The position numbers and the translations under genes were made by a program. A stretch of DNA of 64,000 nucleotides from Paenibacillus sp. OV219 (lineage in GTDB: Bacteria > Bacillota > Bacilli > Paenibacillales > Paenibacillaceae): contig NZ_FOCJ01000001.1 in NCBI RefSeq assembly GCF_900110075.1, positions 930,001 through 994,000 on the forward strand, written 5' to 3'. The first letter of the stretch is position 1. The number at the start of each line of letters is the position of its first letter. The notes under the pieces are model-generated. The model worked only from the letters and a program-made list of their open reading frames with translations. It had not been told where the DNA came from and made no database searches. Below, one piece after another: positions 33,324 through 41,444 of this stretch.

Positions 33324-35100
33324 GGTTGATTGGAGCGATGTTCACCCCGTTAACCGATATGCTGCAGAGATCGTAATGCAGATCCGACCAAGCTGCAAGA
33401 TGGAATGGTTGACCTGCAAGCGTCACTTGGATGATCTTCAGAGGCAGGCGACGGAGGGATTCCCCTACGTCTTCGACGAAAGCCGAGCGGATCGGCTGTA
33501 TGCCTGGTTCGAACGCTGCTGCCGTCATGTCCGCGGTCCTTTCTCCGGTGAGCTTATTGAGCTGCTTCCATTTCAAAAATTTGATCTTGGGTGCATTTTC
33601 GGCTGGGTTCATATGGATAGCGGCAAGCGCCGATTCAAGAAGGCATACAATCAACGGGCTCGCGGTAACGTTAAATCGACCGAGATGAGTGGGCTTGCTT
33701 TATACGGTATGTGCGGAGATTGCGTCTATCCTCCAGGTATGCCCGAGTTCAAACGTTTCGAGGAAAGCCCGGAAGTGGAGTGCGCTGCAGTCGATAAAAC
33801 GCAAGCCAAGCGGGTTTGGTTGGATGCGCAGAAAATGGGTGAAGCAAGCCCCGATATTCACAAGCGCTTGCGAATTAAGCGAACGTATATTGAGCATGCG
33901 AATCGCGGTGGATGGCTGCGGCCATTATCGAAAGACACCAAGAACAAGGATTCTGGCGCACCTTGCATCGTTATTATTGACGAATACCATGCACATTCGA
34001 CAAGTGAAATCGTTGACGTCCTTTACTCGGGCTTCGGCAAGCGGCTCCAGTCGCTGATGCTGATTATTACAACGGCCGGGAAAGATGCTGAGAACAGCCC
34101 GTGCAAGAAGGAATACGACGCGCTGTGTAAGATGCTCTCCGGAGATACGCCCATGAATGAAACCTACTTTGTGATGATTCGCGAACTGGAGAAGGAAGAC
34201 GATCCTCACGATGAAACGGTTTGGATTAAGGCAAATCCCATTCTTCAAGAGAACAACGAGTATGCGGAGGAGCTGCGGGGGCAAATTCGCGCCGAACATG
34301 ACGAGGCATACAATACTGGTGACCCGGCGAAGATTCGTGAGTGGCTGACTAAAAGGGTTAACCGATGGCAGTCGGATAGTGAACATAAATTCATGTCCGG
34401 CATCATGGACAAGTATAAAGCGCTCGGAGTTTCGCGAGACGCTTTTTTGGCATTGGTCAAAGGCTGGCGAACTTGGTGTGGGCTCGACTTGGCGAAGACA
34501 ACGGATCTTACCGCTAACGCCTTTGTCTTTAAACTTGAAGATGGACGATATGCAGTGACGGCACACGGGTTTATGCCAGCAGCTCGGGCACAGGAGCACG
34601 AACACTCGGATAGGGTACCTTATACATCATGGGCAGCTGGTGGATGGTGTACATTGACTGAAGGATCGGTTACCGATTATCGCTACATCAAGAGCCATAT
34701 CCAGCAGCTTGAAGAAGAGCAAGGTTGGATGGTCAAGGAAGTTTGCTACGATCCCTACAATGCCACGCACTTCACACAAGAACTGGAGGCGGAGGGGTAT
34801 GAGCGGGTTGAGATTCGTCAAGGTGTTCAGACGCTCTCGGAGCCAACAAAGTTTTTTCGTGAGCTCGTCTTGAAAGGGCTGCTTGTTCACGATGGAAGCC
34901 CGCTATTGACCTGGTGTGTCTCTAATGCAATTGAGGTCGTGGACAACAACGGCAATATCAAGCTGAGTAAGAAGCATAAAGACGACAGCCAGCGGATTGA
35001 CTTGCTAGCCGCCATTATTAATGCACTAGTCCGGGCTATGCTGCTTGATCAGGAAACCGATTTGAATAGTCACATCCTGAATGATGACTTTACGTTCTAA
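33304..35100 (+). CDS. terL: Terminase large subunit
   Basis: This 598-residue packaging motor has an N-terminal ATPase and a C-terminal nuclease. The P-loop region reads YNQRARGNVKSTE near residue 119, with Val in place of the usual Gly; Walker B is CIVIIDEYHAH near residue 221. The nuclease part begins at WCGLDLAKTTDLTA with its metal-binding Asp, and a second acidic region follows near residue 560. It fits the Terminase_1 family. The start lies within the end of terS. Confidence 0.93.
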   Translation: MMNSSTEVDWSDVHPVNRYAAEIVMQIRPSCKMEWLTCKRHLDDLQRQATEGFPYVFDESRADRLYAWFERCCRHVRGPFSGELIELLPFQKFDLGCIFGWVHMDSGKRRFKKAYNQRARGNVKSTEMSGLALYGMCGDCVYPPGMPEFKRFEESPEVECAAVDKTQAKRVWLDAQKMGEASPDIHKRLRIKRTYIEHANRGGWLRPLSKDTKNKDSGAPCIVIIDEYHAHSTSEIVDVLYSGFGKRLQSLMLIITTAGKDAENSPCKKEYDALCKMLSGDTPMNETYFVMIRELEKEDDPHDETVWIKANPILQENNEYAEELRGQIRAEHDEAYNTGDPAKIREWLTKRVNRWQSDSEHKFMSGIMDKYKALGVSRDAFLALVKGWRTWCGLDLAKTTDLTANAFVFKLEDGRYAVTAHGFMPAARAQEHEHSDRVPYTSWAAGGWCTLTEGSVTDYRYIKSHIQQLEEEQGWMVKEVCYDPYNATHFTQELEAEGYERVEIRQGVQTLSEPTKFFRELVLKGLLVHDGSPLLTWCVSNAIEVVDNNGNIKLSKKHKDDSQRIDLLAAIINALVRAMLLDQETDLNSHILNDDFTF

Positions 35101-35115
35101 GGGAGGGGGTGAAAC

Positions 35116-36411
35116 GTGAAATTTAAAAGAAGCTACTTCCGCCGCTGGTGGGAGCAAAGGTCGAACTTGATTTCCGATTTAAAGAACCCTCAGCAATGGT
35201 TGATGGATCTATTCGGCATCGGTAAGACAGCCAGCGGCGAGCAGGTCACCAGTGAGACAGCCATGATGAACAGCAACGTGTATACCTGTGCTTCAATTCT
35301 AGGTGGGGACATTGGCAAACTTCCGATTCAAGTTTTTCGGCGGCGTGGCGGCGGGATAGAGCGCGATACAAGTCATCCAGTGAGTAAGTTACTCGGGGTC
35401 AGATCAAACCCTTATATGAGCGCTTACACATTTAAGGAGCTCATGCAGGTGCATATGGTTTGTTGGGGGAACGCCTATGCCAACATCGAATGGCACGAAG
35501 ATGGACCGTTCAACGGGATGCCCAAAGCGCTGTGGCCTCTTGATCCCTCAAAGACGGATGTGCATCTCGACCCTATTACTGGCGAAGTCTGGTATGTGAC
35601 CACGCTACCGAGCGGTGAGAGGCGCAAGCTTCGACATTACGAAGTGCTCCACTACAAGGCAATCAGCAAAGGTGGATTAAAGGGCATAACGCCGATCGCA
35701 GTCATTCGTGAAGAAATCGGGGTGCAGCAGGCTCAGCGGAAATTTCTTGGCGCCTTCTACGCGAACGGAACGGCGACACGCGGCATACTGAAGGTTCCTG
35801 GTGCGACTCTCGATAAGCCGGCGAAGGACAAGGCTCGTGACGAGTGGCAGAAGGCCAATAGTGGTCTTTCGAATGCGCACCGAATCGCCATCCTAGATGC
35901 GGGCATGGAGTACCAAAGTCTTGGCATGCCTCTCAATGATGCCCAGTTTATTGAAACAAGCAAGTTCGGGATCATGGAGGTTGCAAAGATCTATAAAGTG
36001 CCGGGCTATAAGTTGGGGATAACGGATGTTAAATTCAACAACATGGAAAACCAATCGCTTGAATACGTGAAGAGCACCCTGCAACCTATTATTGTGAATT
36101 GTGAAATGGAGAATGATTTCAAGCTGTTCACCGAGATGGAACGCAAAAAGTATTATACGAAGTTCAACGTCACCAGTGAGCTACGCGGGGACAGCACTAG
36201 CCGAGCGCAATTTTACAAAGAAATGATCGCCATGGGTGCTTACACCATTAACGAGGTGCGTGAACTGGAGGAGCGGGACAACATTGGCGAGATGGGGGAC
36301 AAGCATTTCGTCAGTTTGAATTTTGTCAGTCTCGATAAAATGGATCAGTATCAATTACTGAAGGCTGGGCTTGGCAAGGATGCCACGAAAGGAGGTGGAA
36401 GCAGTGAGTAA
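35116..36411 (+). CDS. Portal protein (HK97 family)
   Basis: This 431-residue protein forms the dodecameric DNA gate in the capsid vertex. Family landmarks include the N-terminal NSNVYTCASILGGDIGKLP, the wing region WGNAYANIEW, and the C-terminal YKVPGYKLGITDVKFNNMEN. A GTG start at 35116 follows GGGAGGGGG. It overlaps the protease gene by eight bases, the usual portal-protease-capsid order. Confidence 0.92.
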   Translation: MKFKRSYFRRWWEQRSNLISDLKNPQQWLMDLFGIGKTASGEQVTSETAMMNSNVYTCASILGGDIGKLPIQVFRRRGGGIERDTSHPVSKLLGVRSNPYMSAYTFKELMQVHMVCWGNAYANIEWHEDGPFNGMPKALWPLDPSKTDVHLDPITGEVWYVTTLPSGERRKLRHYEVLHYKAISKGGLKGITPIAVIREEIGVQQAQRKFLGAFYANGTATRGILKVPGATLDKPAKDKARDEWQKANSGLSNAHRIAILDAGMEYQSLGMPLNDAQFIETSKFGIMEVAKIYKVPGYKLGITDVKFNNMENQSLEYVKSTLQPIIVNCEMENDFKLFTEMERKKYYTKFNVTSELRGDSTSRAQFYKEMIAMGAYTINEVRELEERDNIGEMGDKHFVSLNFVSLDKMDQYQLLKAGLGKDATKGGGSSE

Positions 36412-37015
36412 AGAGAAGGTGTTACGCTTCATTCCGGCAGATAATATCGAGGTCCGCAGCAGCGAAGGGGAATCAACCACCAGGACGATTGCCGGATATG
36501 TTGTGAAATTCAACCAGCGAAGTCAATTGATCTGGGGCGAGTTTTACGAGCGGGTCGCAAAGGGTGCGTTCTCCAGCAGCCTACGAGACAACACGATTAA
36601 GGCATTCTGGAACCATCGAAGCGATTTCGTGCTTGGATCAACAAAAAATGCTACTTTGCGGTTATGGGAGGATGATGTTGGTCTTCGATTCGAGATCGAC
36701 CTTCCGAACAATAGCTGGGGGAATGATGCCTTTGAATCGATCCAGCGTGGTGATGTTGATGGGGTCAGCTTTGGTTTTTATGTGAGGGCCGACACGTGGC
36801 AGTACCTGAAGGAAGAAGATGTGTATGAGCGAACGCTACTCGACGTGAATTTGTTCGAGGTCTCGCCAACACCATTCCCAGCTTATACAGACAGCGAAGT
36901 GAGTCAGCGCAGCATTAATGAGCTAGGTATCACGTCGAAAGAGCAGCGCAAGCGTGAACTGCAACAAGAGAAAATGTTAATCGAGCTGGAACTAGACCTA
37001 TTGGATTGCTCTTAA
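36404..37015 (+). CDS. Prohead protease (HK97 family)
   Basis: This 203-residue serine protease trims the capsid N-terminal scaffold. The family His is in FWNHRSDFVLG near residue 68 and the Ser in VDGVSFGFYV near residue 113. The GTG start at 36404 follows AAAGGAGGTGG inside the portal end. The C-terminus is a charged helix. A hairpin overlaps its stop codon. Confidence 0.9.
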   Translation: MSKEKVLRFIPADNIEVRSSEGESTTRTIAGYVVKFNQRSQLIWGEFYERVAKGAFSSSLRDNTIKAFWNHRSDFVLGSTKNATLRLWEDDVGLRFEIDLPNNSWGNDAFESIQRGDVDGVSFGFYVRADTWQYLKEEDVYERTLLDVNLFEVSPTPFPAYTDSEVSQRSINELGITSKEQRKRELQQEKMLIELELDLLDCS

Positions 37016-37038
37016 ATCCTTAATAGGTCTATTTTATT
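36992..37038 (+). promoter_or_regulatory. Hairpin between protease and capsid genes
   Basis: TAGACCTATT and AATAGGTCTA pair exactly and lead into TTTTATTT; the protease stop lies in the loop. It may partly terminate or protect the mRNA and so raise capsid over protease. Confidence 0.6.
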
Positions 37039-37070
37039 TAACCACATATAAATCTGGGAGGGTTTCAAAA

Positions 37071-38249
37071 ATGGACGAAAAAGAACGCGAACTGCGGCAG
37101 AGACTTGCCGCTAAGTTGGAAGAAGCGCGCCGATTGATGGCTGAGAGTAAAATGGAAGAAGCGCGCAGCGCAACAAGCGAGGCTAAGCAGCTTCGAGAGC
37201 AAATTGATTTGCTTAAGGAATTGCGTGACACGGATACGCCAGGTGCTACGGTTCCGGTTGAACCGGAGGCTCGTGGTAATCAATCTGGTAATCCAGCAGC
37301 ATGGTCCGTTCCGTCTTACCGCAGTGCATTCTTGAAAGTATTGCGGAATCGCCCGCTGACAGGTGACGAACAGCGGCTAGTGGAAGAAGTCGAGCTGGAA
37401 GTTCGCGCTGGCATGCAGGGCGGTGTTGGCGAAGATGGTGGACTAATTGTGCCACAGGATATCCAGACGATGATCCATGAGTTGAAGCGTGAATTCGTGT
37501 CACTCGAACCTTATGTGACCGTGGAGCCGGTATCAACTCGTTCGGGCTCACGCGTAATTGAGAAGAACGCTGATATCACGCCATTCGCGGAGATTACGGA
37601 AATGACGGATATCGGTGATCTCGACAATCCGAAATTTAAACCGCTTGCTTACACCATTAAGGATCGAGGCGGAATCTTACCAATCTCCAACACGTTACTT
37701 AATGACACAGACCAGAATTTGATGCAATACATTGCAAGATGGATTGCAAAGAAGTCGGTCGTTACGCGGAACAAGCTGATTCTAGACAAGCTCGCGGCAC
37801 TTACCAGAAAACCGATTGCTAATTTGGATAGCATTAAGAAGATTCTTAACGTTGATCTCGATCCGAATATCGCCCTTAATGCAATTATCCTTACGAACCA
37901 GGACGGCTTTAATTACTTGGATAACCAGAAGGATGCTGACGGAAAGGACTTGCTTCAACCGGACCCAACACAGCCAAGTCGTAAGTTGCTGAAGGGTAAA
38001 CCGATCGTGGTGCTTGCTAATCGTTGGTTGCCCTCGACAGGTACAACAACGAAAAAGGCTCCGATCTACATTGGTGACCTGAAGGAATTTATTGTTCTCT
38101 TTGACCGCCAGCAGTATTCCATTACTTCGACCAATGTCGGCGGCAAATCATTTGGCCGAAATACAACAGACGTGCGTGCAATCCAACGTGAAGACCTGCA
38201 GCTTTTCGACGACGAGGCAGTCATCGCAGGCGAGATTACACTGCCGTAG
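37071..38249 (+). CDS. Major capsid protein (HK97 fold)
   Basis: This 392-residue protein builds the icosahedral head. Residues 1 to about 95 are a charged coiled coil (AKLEEARRLMAESKMEEARS), the scaffold domain removed by the protease. The rest has HK97-type features: GGLIVPQDIQTMI near residue 123, PLAYTIKDRGGILPISNTLL (split E-loop/P-domain region) and a C-terminal AIQREDLQLFDDEAVI. GGGAGGG precedes the ATG. Confidence 0.93.
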   Translation: MDEKERELRQRLAAKLEEARRLMAESKMEEARSATSEAKQLREQIDLLKELRDTDTPGATVPVEPEARGNQSGNPAAWSVPSYRSAFLKVLRNRPLTGDEQRLVEEVELEVRAGMQGGVGEDGGLIVPQDIQTMIHELKREFVSLEPYVTVEPVSTRSGSRVIEKNADITPFAEITEMTDIGDLDNPKFKPLAYTIKDRGGILPISNTLLNDTDQNLMQYIARWIAKKSVVTRNKLILDKLAALTRKPIANLDSIKKILNVDLDPNIALNAIILTNQDGFNYLDNQKDADGKDLLQPDPTQPSRKLLKGKPIVVLANRWLPSTGTTTKKAPIYIGDLKEFIVLFDRQQYSITSTNVGGKSFGRNTTDVRAIQREDLQLFDDEAVIAGEITLP

Positions 38250-38262
38250 GGGAGTGTCCGCT

Positions 38263-38823
38263 ATGCTGACAACTTTGTCTCGCATGAAGAAAGCCCTGCA
38301 AATGGATGAGAACGATTCGAGTATGGACGAAACGCTCGCCATGTATGCGGAAGCAGCCTCGCAGAAGATCGAAGCGCACTTAAAGCGGTCATTGAAGCGG
38401 GCTATTTATCAGGAACGGGTGAGTGGTTACGCCAACTCCCCGTATCTGAATTTAAAACAGCATCCTATTATCGGTTCCGTATCATTAACAGATATGAACG
38501 GCGCCGCGATAGAGCCTGACTTTCTCCTTCCGGAGGAAGGTCGATTGTTCAGGAACTATGGCTGGCCGAACGGCAAACATAACATTATTGTGGAGTATGA
38601 AGCTGGCTATGTACTTCCACAAGATGCAAGTCAAGGAAATCCCCGGACACTTCCGGAGCCAATTGAACTTGCTTGCCTATTGTATGCACAGACATTAATG
38701 CGAAGTCCAGGAGTAATAGCAGAGCGATTCGGCAATGTCTCCATAACATACACAGAACCGAGTGAAGGTTTACCTCTTGCTGTTTGTTCGTTGTTAGCTC
38801 CATATGTAGGGAGCTGGGTGTGA
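38263..38823 (+). CDS. Head-tail connector protein (gp6-like)
   Basis: This 186-residue protein matches the gp6-type head-tail connectors that sit below the portal: an N-terminal helix pair (LTTLSRMKKALQMDENDSS) and a central beta part (YLNLKQHPIIGSVSLTDMN), ending in LLAPYVGSWV. TAGGGGAG lies 8 bases before the ATG at 38263, so earlier in-frame starts are not used. Confidence 0.82.
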   Translation: MLTTLSRMKKALQMDENDSSMDETLAMYAEAASQKIEAHLKRSLKRAIYQERVSGYANSPYLNLKQHPIIGSVSLTDMNGAAIEPDFLLPEEGRLFRNYGWPNGKHNIIVEYEAGYVLPQDASQGNPRTLPEPIELACLLYAQTLMRSPGVIAERFGNVSITYTEPSEGLPLAVCSLLAPYVGSWV

Positions 38824-38825
38824 AA

Positions 38826-39152
38826 ATGAACCACTTATTTATTGATCAAGCATCCATCACGCGCAGGAAGGATAATTCAGTTATAGATGCTTGGGGGAAA
38901 GCGGAAGTGTTAGAACCAAGCACACACCGTTGCCGGATTGAAAGCGTCGGGCAATTAGTTATTGACCAACACGGCAAGGAAATCACAAGCGGCACTTCAA
39001 TAACCTTTCTCGGAAGTGTTCCAATCTCATATGAAGACGAGGTACATTGGAACGATGCATTCGGGCATGAAATGGGGAAGACGCCGATCCGAATCGAAGC
39101 TATTCGTGATTTTCAAGGAAAAGTACGCACTACCGTGGTGAACCTTCCATGA
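38826..39152 (+). CDS. Head-tail adaptor/stopper
   Basis: This 108-residue protein has the all-beta pattern of phage head closure proteins (ITRRKDNSVIDAWGKAEV, SITFLGSVPISYEDEV, IRIEAIRDFQGK). It follows the connector directly. The GTG at 38820, overlapping the previous stop, is an alternative start with better spacing to GGGAG. The stop overlaps the next start by four bases. Confidence 0.72.
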   Translation: MNHLFIDQASITRRKDNSVIDAWGKAEVLEPSTHRCRIESVGQLVIDQHGKEITSGTSITFLGSVPISYEDEVHWNDAFGHEMGKTPIRIEAIRDFQGKVRTTVVNLP

Positions 39153-39553
39153 GTTTCGAAATTAACTTAAACGATGTCTATCGGGGCATCGACTTCGCGG
39201 ACCAGCGCTTCCGCGCTGCGGCTGAACGGGGCATGCAGAAAGCGATGGAAGAGCTCAAGGCAGATGCACAGGCTGGAGCTCCTAACCTGACTGGCGAACT
39301 GCGCCAGCGTGCGCATGTAAGAGTGTCTGTATCGGGATACAGTGTCACTGGGGAAGTATCCTTCTCGCTTTTAAAGAAGAACAAGCGCGGCTGGGCAACG
39401 GATGTCGCGCTGTTCTTGCACGAGCACCGGAAATTCAAAGAGCCATCGACGCCAGGTACTGGACCGAAGTACCTTGAACGGCCATTGAAGGCGAAATCAG
39501 CGCGGTACCGGGAAATCATTGCACAAGAAATTGCGAAGGAGCTGAGAGGTTAA
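39149..39553 (+). CDS. HK97 gp10-like tail component
   Basis: This 134-residue protein fits the HK97 gp10 family: helical N-terminus (DFADQRFRAAAERGMQKAME), the conserved GAPNLTGELRQRAHVRVS, and a C-terminal PGTGPKYLERPLKAK. It is a tail-completion or neck protein. It overlaps both neighbours by one to four bases. Confidence 0.85.
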   Translation: MSFEINLNDVYRGIDFADQRFRAAAERGMQKAMEELKADAQAGAPNLTGELRQRAHVRVSVSGYSVTGEVSFSLLKKNKRGWATDVALFLHEHRKFKEPSTPGTGPKYLERPLKAKSARYREIIAQEIAKELRG

Positions 39554-39936
39554 TGCTACGAGCCATTTATGTGGTTGATTATCTCAGGGATGAATTTCCT
39601 CTTGCGTACTTCGTAAATGAGTTCCCCGAGAACGCGCCAGATTCGGCTGCATATGTTCAGGTAACAGGTGGGTTTCCTCCAGATCCTGAGTCATCGTATA
39701 GGAGAACATCCTTTCAAGTGTTGATTCGGGGCAGTGAATTCGAAATGCAAGAGACCGAAGAATTAGCTCTGGAGATTCACTCTCACTTACACGGGAGAAC
39801 AGAGTTCGAGCTGCAGACGGGCGGCATGTTCATTCGCCAGTGCGCAGCCGATCAACCAGCCCCGCTGTACATTGGCCGCGACGAGAACAAGCGACCAATG
39901 TATAGCTTGAATTTTACATGCGTCTATTTGGAGTGA
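39553..39936 (+). CDS. Minor capsid/tail terminator-like protein
   Basis: This 127-residue protein sits in the tail-terminator position and has a matching alpha-beta layout (DYLRDEFPLAYFVNEFPENA, RTSFQVLIRGSEFEMQE, PMYSLNFTCVYLE). It resembles the phage minor capsid gp12-like group. It starts in the previous stop (TAATG). It probably caps the tail tube and joins it to the head. Confidence 0.72.
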   Translation: MLRAIYVVDYLRDEFPLAYFVNEFPENAPDSAAYVQVTGGFPPDPESSYRRTSFQVLIRGSEFEMQETEELALEIHSHLHGRTEFELQTGGMFIRQCAADQPAPLYIGRDENKRPMYSLNFTCVYLE

Positions 39937-39937
39937 G

Positions 39938-40150
39938 GTGAAGGACTTGAAAGATTCTAAATTATTAATCCGATTAACGCTCGCCGATAACCATCAAGTC
40001 AATTTCGGCACGGCGGATAAGCCAGATTACAAGACCGACGGAGATGAAGTGAGCTGCGACAAGAAGGCTGCAGCTGCACTTGTAACCGACGGTCTTGCTG
40101 TTTATATAAATCAAAGCGAAAACAAGGAGGAAAACACAGATGGCAAGTGA
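39938..40150 (+). CDS. Small tail-region protein
   Basis: This 70-residue protein (SKLLIRLTLADNHQVNFGTA, then KKAAAALVTDGLAVYI) is of unknown function. A GTG at 39938 follows GGAG; the TTG at 39947 is an alternative. Small proteins of this sort often lie before the tail tube gene, which it overlaps by 11 bases. Confidence 0.6.
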   Translation: MKDLKDSKLLIRLTLADNHQVNFGTADKPDYKTDGDEVSCDKKAAAALVTDGLAVYINQSENKEENTDGK

Positions 40151-40676
40151 TATTACAAAAATTCAGCTCGGTCCGTGTAGAGTGACATTCGATGCCGGAC
40201 TTGGCGGTACACCGGTTGTGTTCGAAACGACACAAGGCGGGGTGCTTTTAAATTATGATGAGACCTCGCGTGAGATCAAGGTTGATCAATTCGGTGATAC
40301 ACCTGTTGGCGAAATCATCATTGGCAGAAATGCTTCAATAGAAGTGCCATTTGCTGAAAAGGATCTGGACAAGCTCTCTAAAATCATCCCAGGCTCTAAG
40401 CTTACGACAAATGGCACGGCTCCAACCAAGAAACGGGTGGATATCGATGCATCGAAAGTCATTAACCTCTTAAGTATTGCTAAGATGGTGAAACTCGAAC
40501 CGCTCGCTGCTGATGCAACGCCAAATGATGCTATTGTTTTGTATAAGGCAGCGCCAAGAACAAACCTGAAATATAAGTTCAGTTACGACGGAGAACTGAT
40601 CACAAATGTAACGTTTAAAGCGTATCCGGACACTGCAACGGGATATCTTGTCGCATTTGGTGACATAACGGCGTAA
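40140..40676 (+). CDS. Phage tail tube protein
   Basis: This 178-residue protein has the tail tube pattern of siphoviruses: TKIQLGPCRVTFDAGLGGTP at the start, DQFGDTPVGEIIIGRNASIE in the middle and LITNVTFKAYPDTATGYLVA at the end. AAGGAGG precedes the ATG. A strong terminator follows, which favours high expression relative to the chaperones. Confidence 0.85.
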   Translation: MASDITKIQLGPCRVTFDAGLGGTPVVFETTQGGVLLNYDETSREIKVDQFGDTPVGEIIIGRNASIEVPFAEKDLDKLSKIIPGSKLTTNGTAPTKKRVDIDASKVINLLSIAKMVKLEPLAADATPNDAIVLYKAAPRTNLKYKFSYDGELITNVTFKAYPDTATGYLVAFGDITA

Positions 40677-40687
40677 TTACAACAAAG

Positions 40688-40724
40688 CAAGAAGAGCCCT
40701 GAAGAGGGTTCTTCTTCTTTTTTT
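40688..40724 (+). terminator. Hairpin terminator after the tail tube gene
   Basis: AGAAGAGCCCT and AGGGTTCTTCT pair around GAAG and precede seven T. It lies inside the late operon, so it must be partial or read through. Confidence 0.85.
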
Positions 40725-40740
40725 AAGGAGGCTAAGAGGC

Positions 40741-41142
40741 ATGCAATGGTTTAGAAAACAAGAAGATCAGGATCAGGATTTTGTCATGTTCGGAGAAAAA
40801 CGGGTTGATATTCCAAAGCTCACCGTTGCGAAGTGGAAGGCACTGTTCGGCAAGGTCGAAACACTGCCCCAGCTCCTGTTGGACGTGATCGCTTCTCGCC
40901 AAACTTCGGATTTTACGGCGACTGTGTTGGTTGGCATTCAAATGGCTTTTGATGAGATCGTAGAACTCGTCGCTGTGCTGACTGAGCTGGAACCGGCGTG
41001 GATCGAAGAGAATGTCGACCACAATGAGTTGATTCAATTCATTTCGAGGACTGTCCAACGGAACAATTTAAATGAAGCTGCAAAAAAGTTCCTCGCCCCG
41101 TTCGGCAAGCTACTTCAAAGCAAGCCGGTCGCGGGCCGGTAA
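40741..41142 (+). CDS. Tail assembly chaperone, short form
   Basis: This 133-residue product is the zero-frame tail assembly chaperone (lambda gpG type). It starts WFRKQEDQDQDFVMFGEKRV and ends in PFGKLLQSKPVAGR. It lies between tail tube and tape measure, as in lambda and HK97. Near its end the mRNA has the slippery A AAA AAG, which allows a longer fusion product (separate entry). AAGGAGG precedes the ATG. Confidence 0.85.
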   Translation: MQWFRKQEDQDQDFVMFGEKRVDIPKLTVAKWKALFGKVETLPQLLLDVIASRQTSDFTATVLVGIQMAFDEIVELVAVLTELEPAWIEENVDHNELIQFISRTVQRNNLNEAAKKFLAPFGKLLQSKPVAGR

Positions 41143-41444
41143 CGCTAGACGAATGGCTGGCGGAGGCGGCTCTGAAGCTTGGAACGACGCAACTGCGATT
41201 GGAAAACGACTTCTACATGGTAGATCTCCCGCAGCTCCTATACAAGTTGGAACTGAAGATAGCCGAGGAGCGAGTGATCAATCTGCTTTCAATCTGTGCG
41301 CCAAACATGGAGCAGGAGAAATTTGAGCAATTTTATCAGTCTATTAGCGGTATTTTGCACCAAGTATCTGAGAACGATGACAATAAATTCGATGCAGAGG
41401 GCTTGGCGAAACTTCGGAGACGGCTGCAGGGGGGTGGAGAGTAG
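40741..41444 (+). CDS. Tail assembly chaperone, -1 frameshift fusion form
   Basis: Slipping back one base at 41082-41088 joins the first 116 codons to a frame that is open through 41444, giving about 234 residues (gpGT type). The added part starts VPRPVRQATSKQAGRGPVTL and includes LDEWLAEAALKLGTTQLRLE and YMVDLPQLLYKLELKIAEER. The downstream part alone has no good start with a ribosome binding site, which supports the fusion. Such fusions bind the tape measure during tail assembly. Confidence 0.8.
41082..41088 (+). promoter_or_regulatory. Slippery site A AAA AAG for -1 frameshift
   Basis: The heptamer is in the correct zero-frame register (codons GCA AAA AAG). A GC-rich stretch with CCGG...CCGG pairing lies about 40 bases downstream. 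Confidence 0.82.

Noticed and set aside
38784..38825. Upstream extension of the head-tail adaptor gene
   Set aside because: It lies inside the connector gene and lacks a ribosome binding site; starts at 38820 or 38826 are better.
41072..41326. Arg/Gly-rich open frame overlapping the chaperone genes
   Set aside because: It lies in the third frame relative to the frameshift product, without a ribosome binding site, and is low in sequence sense.
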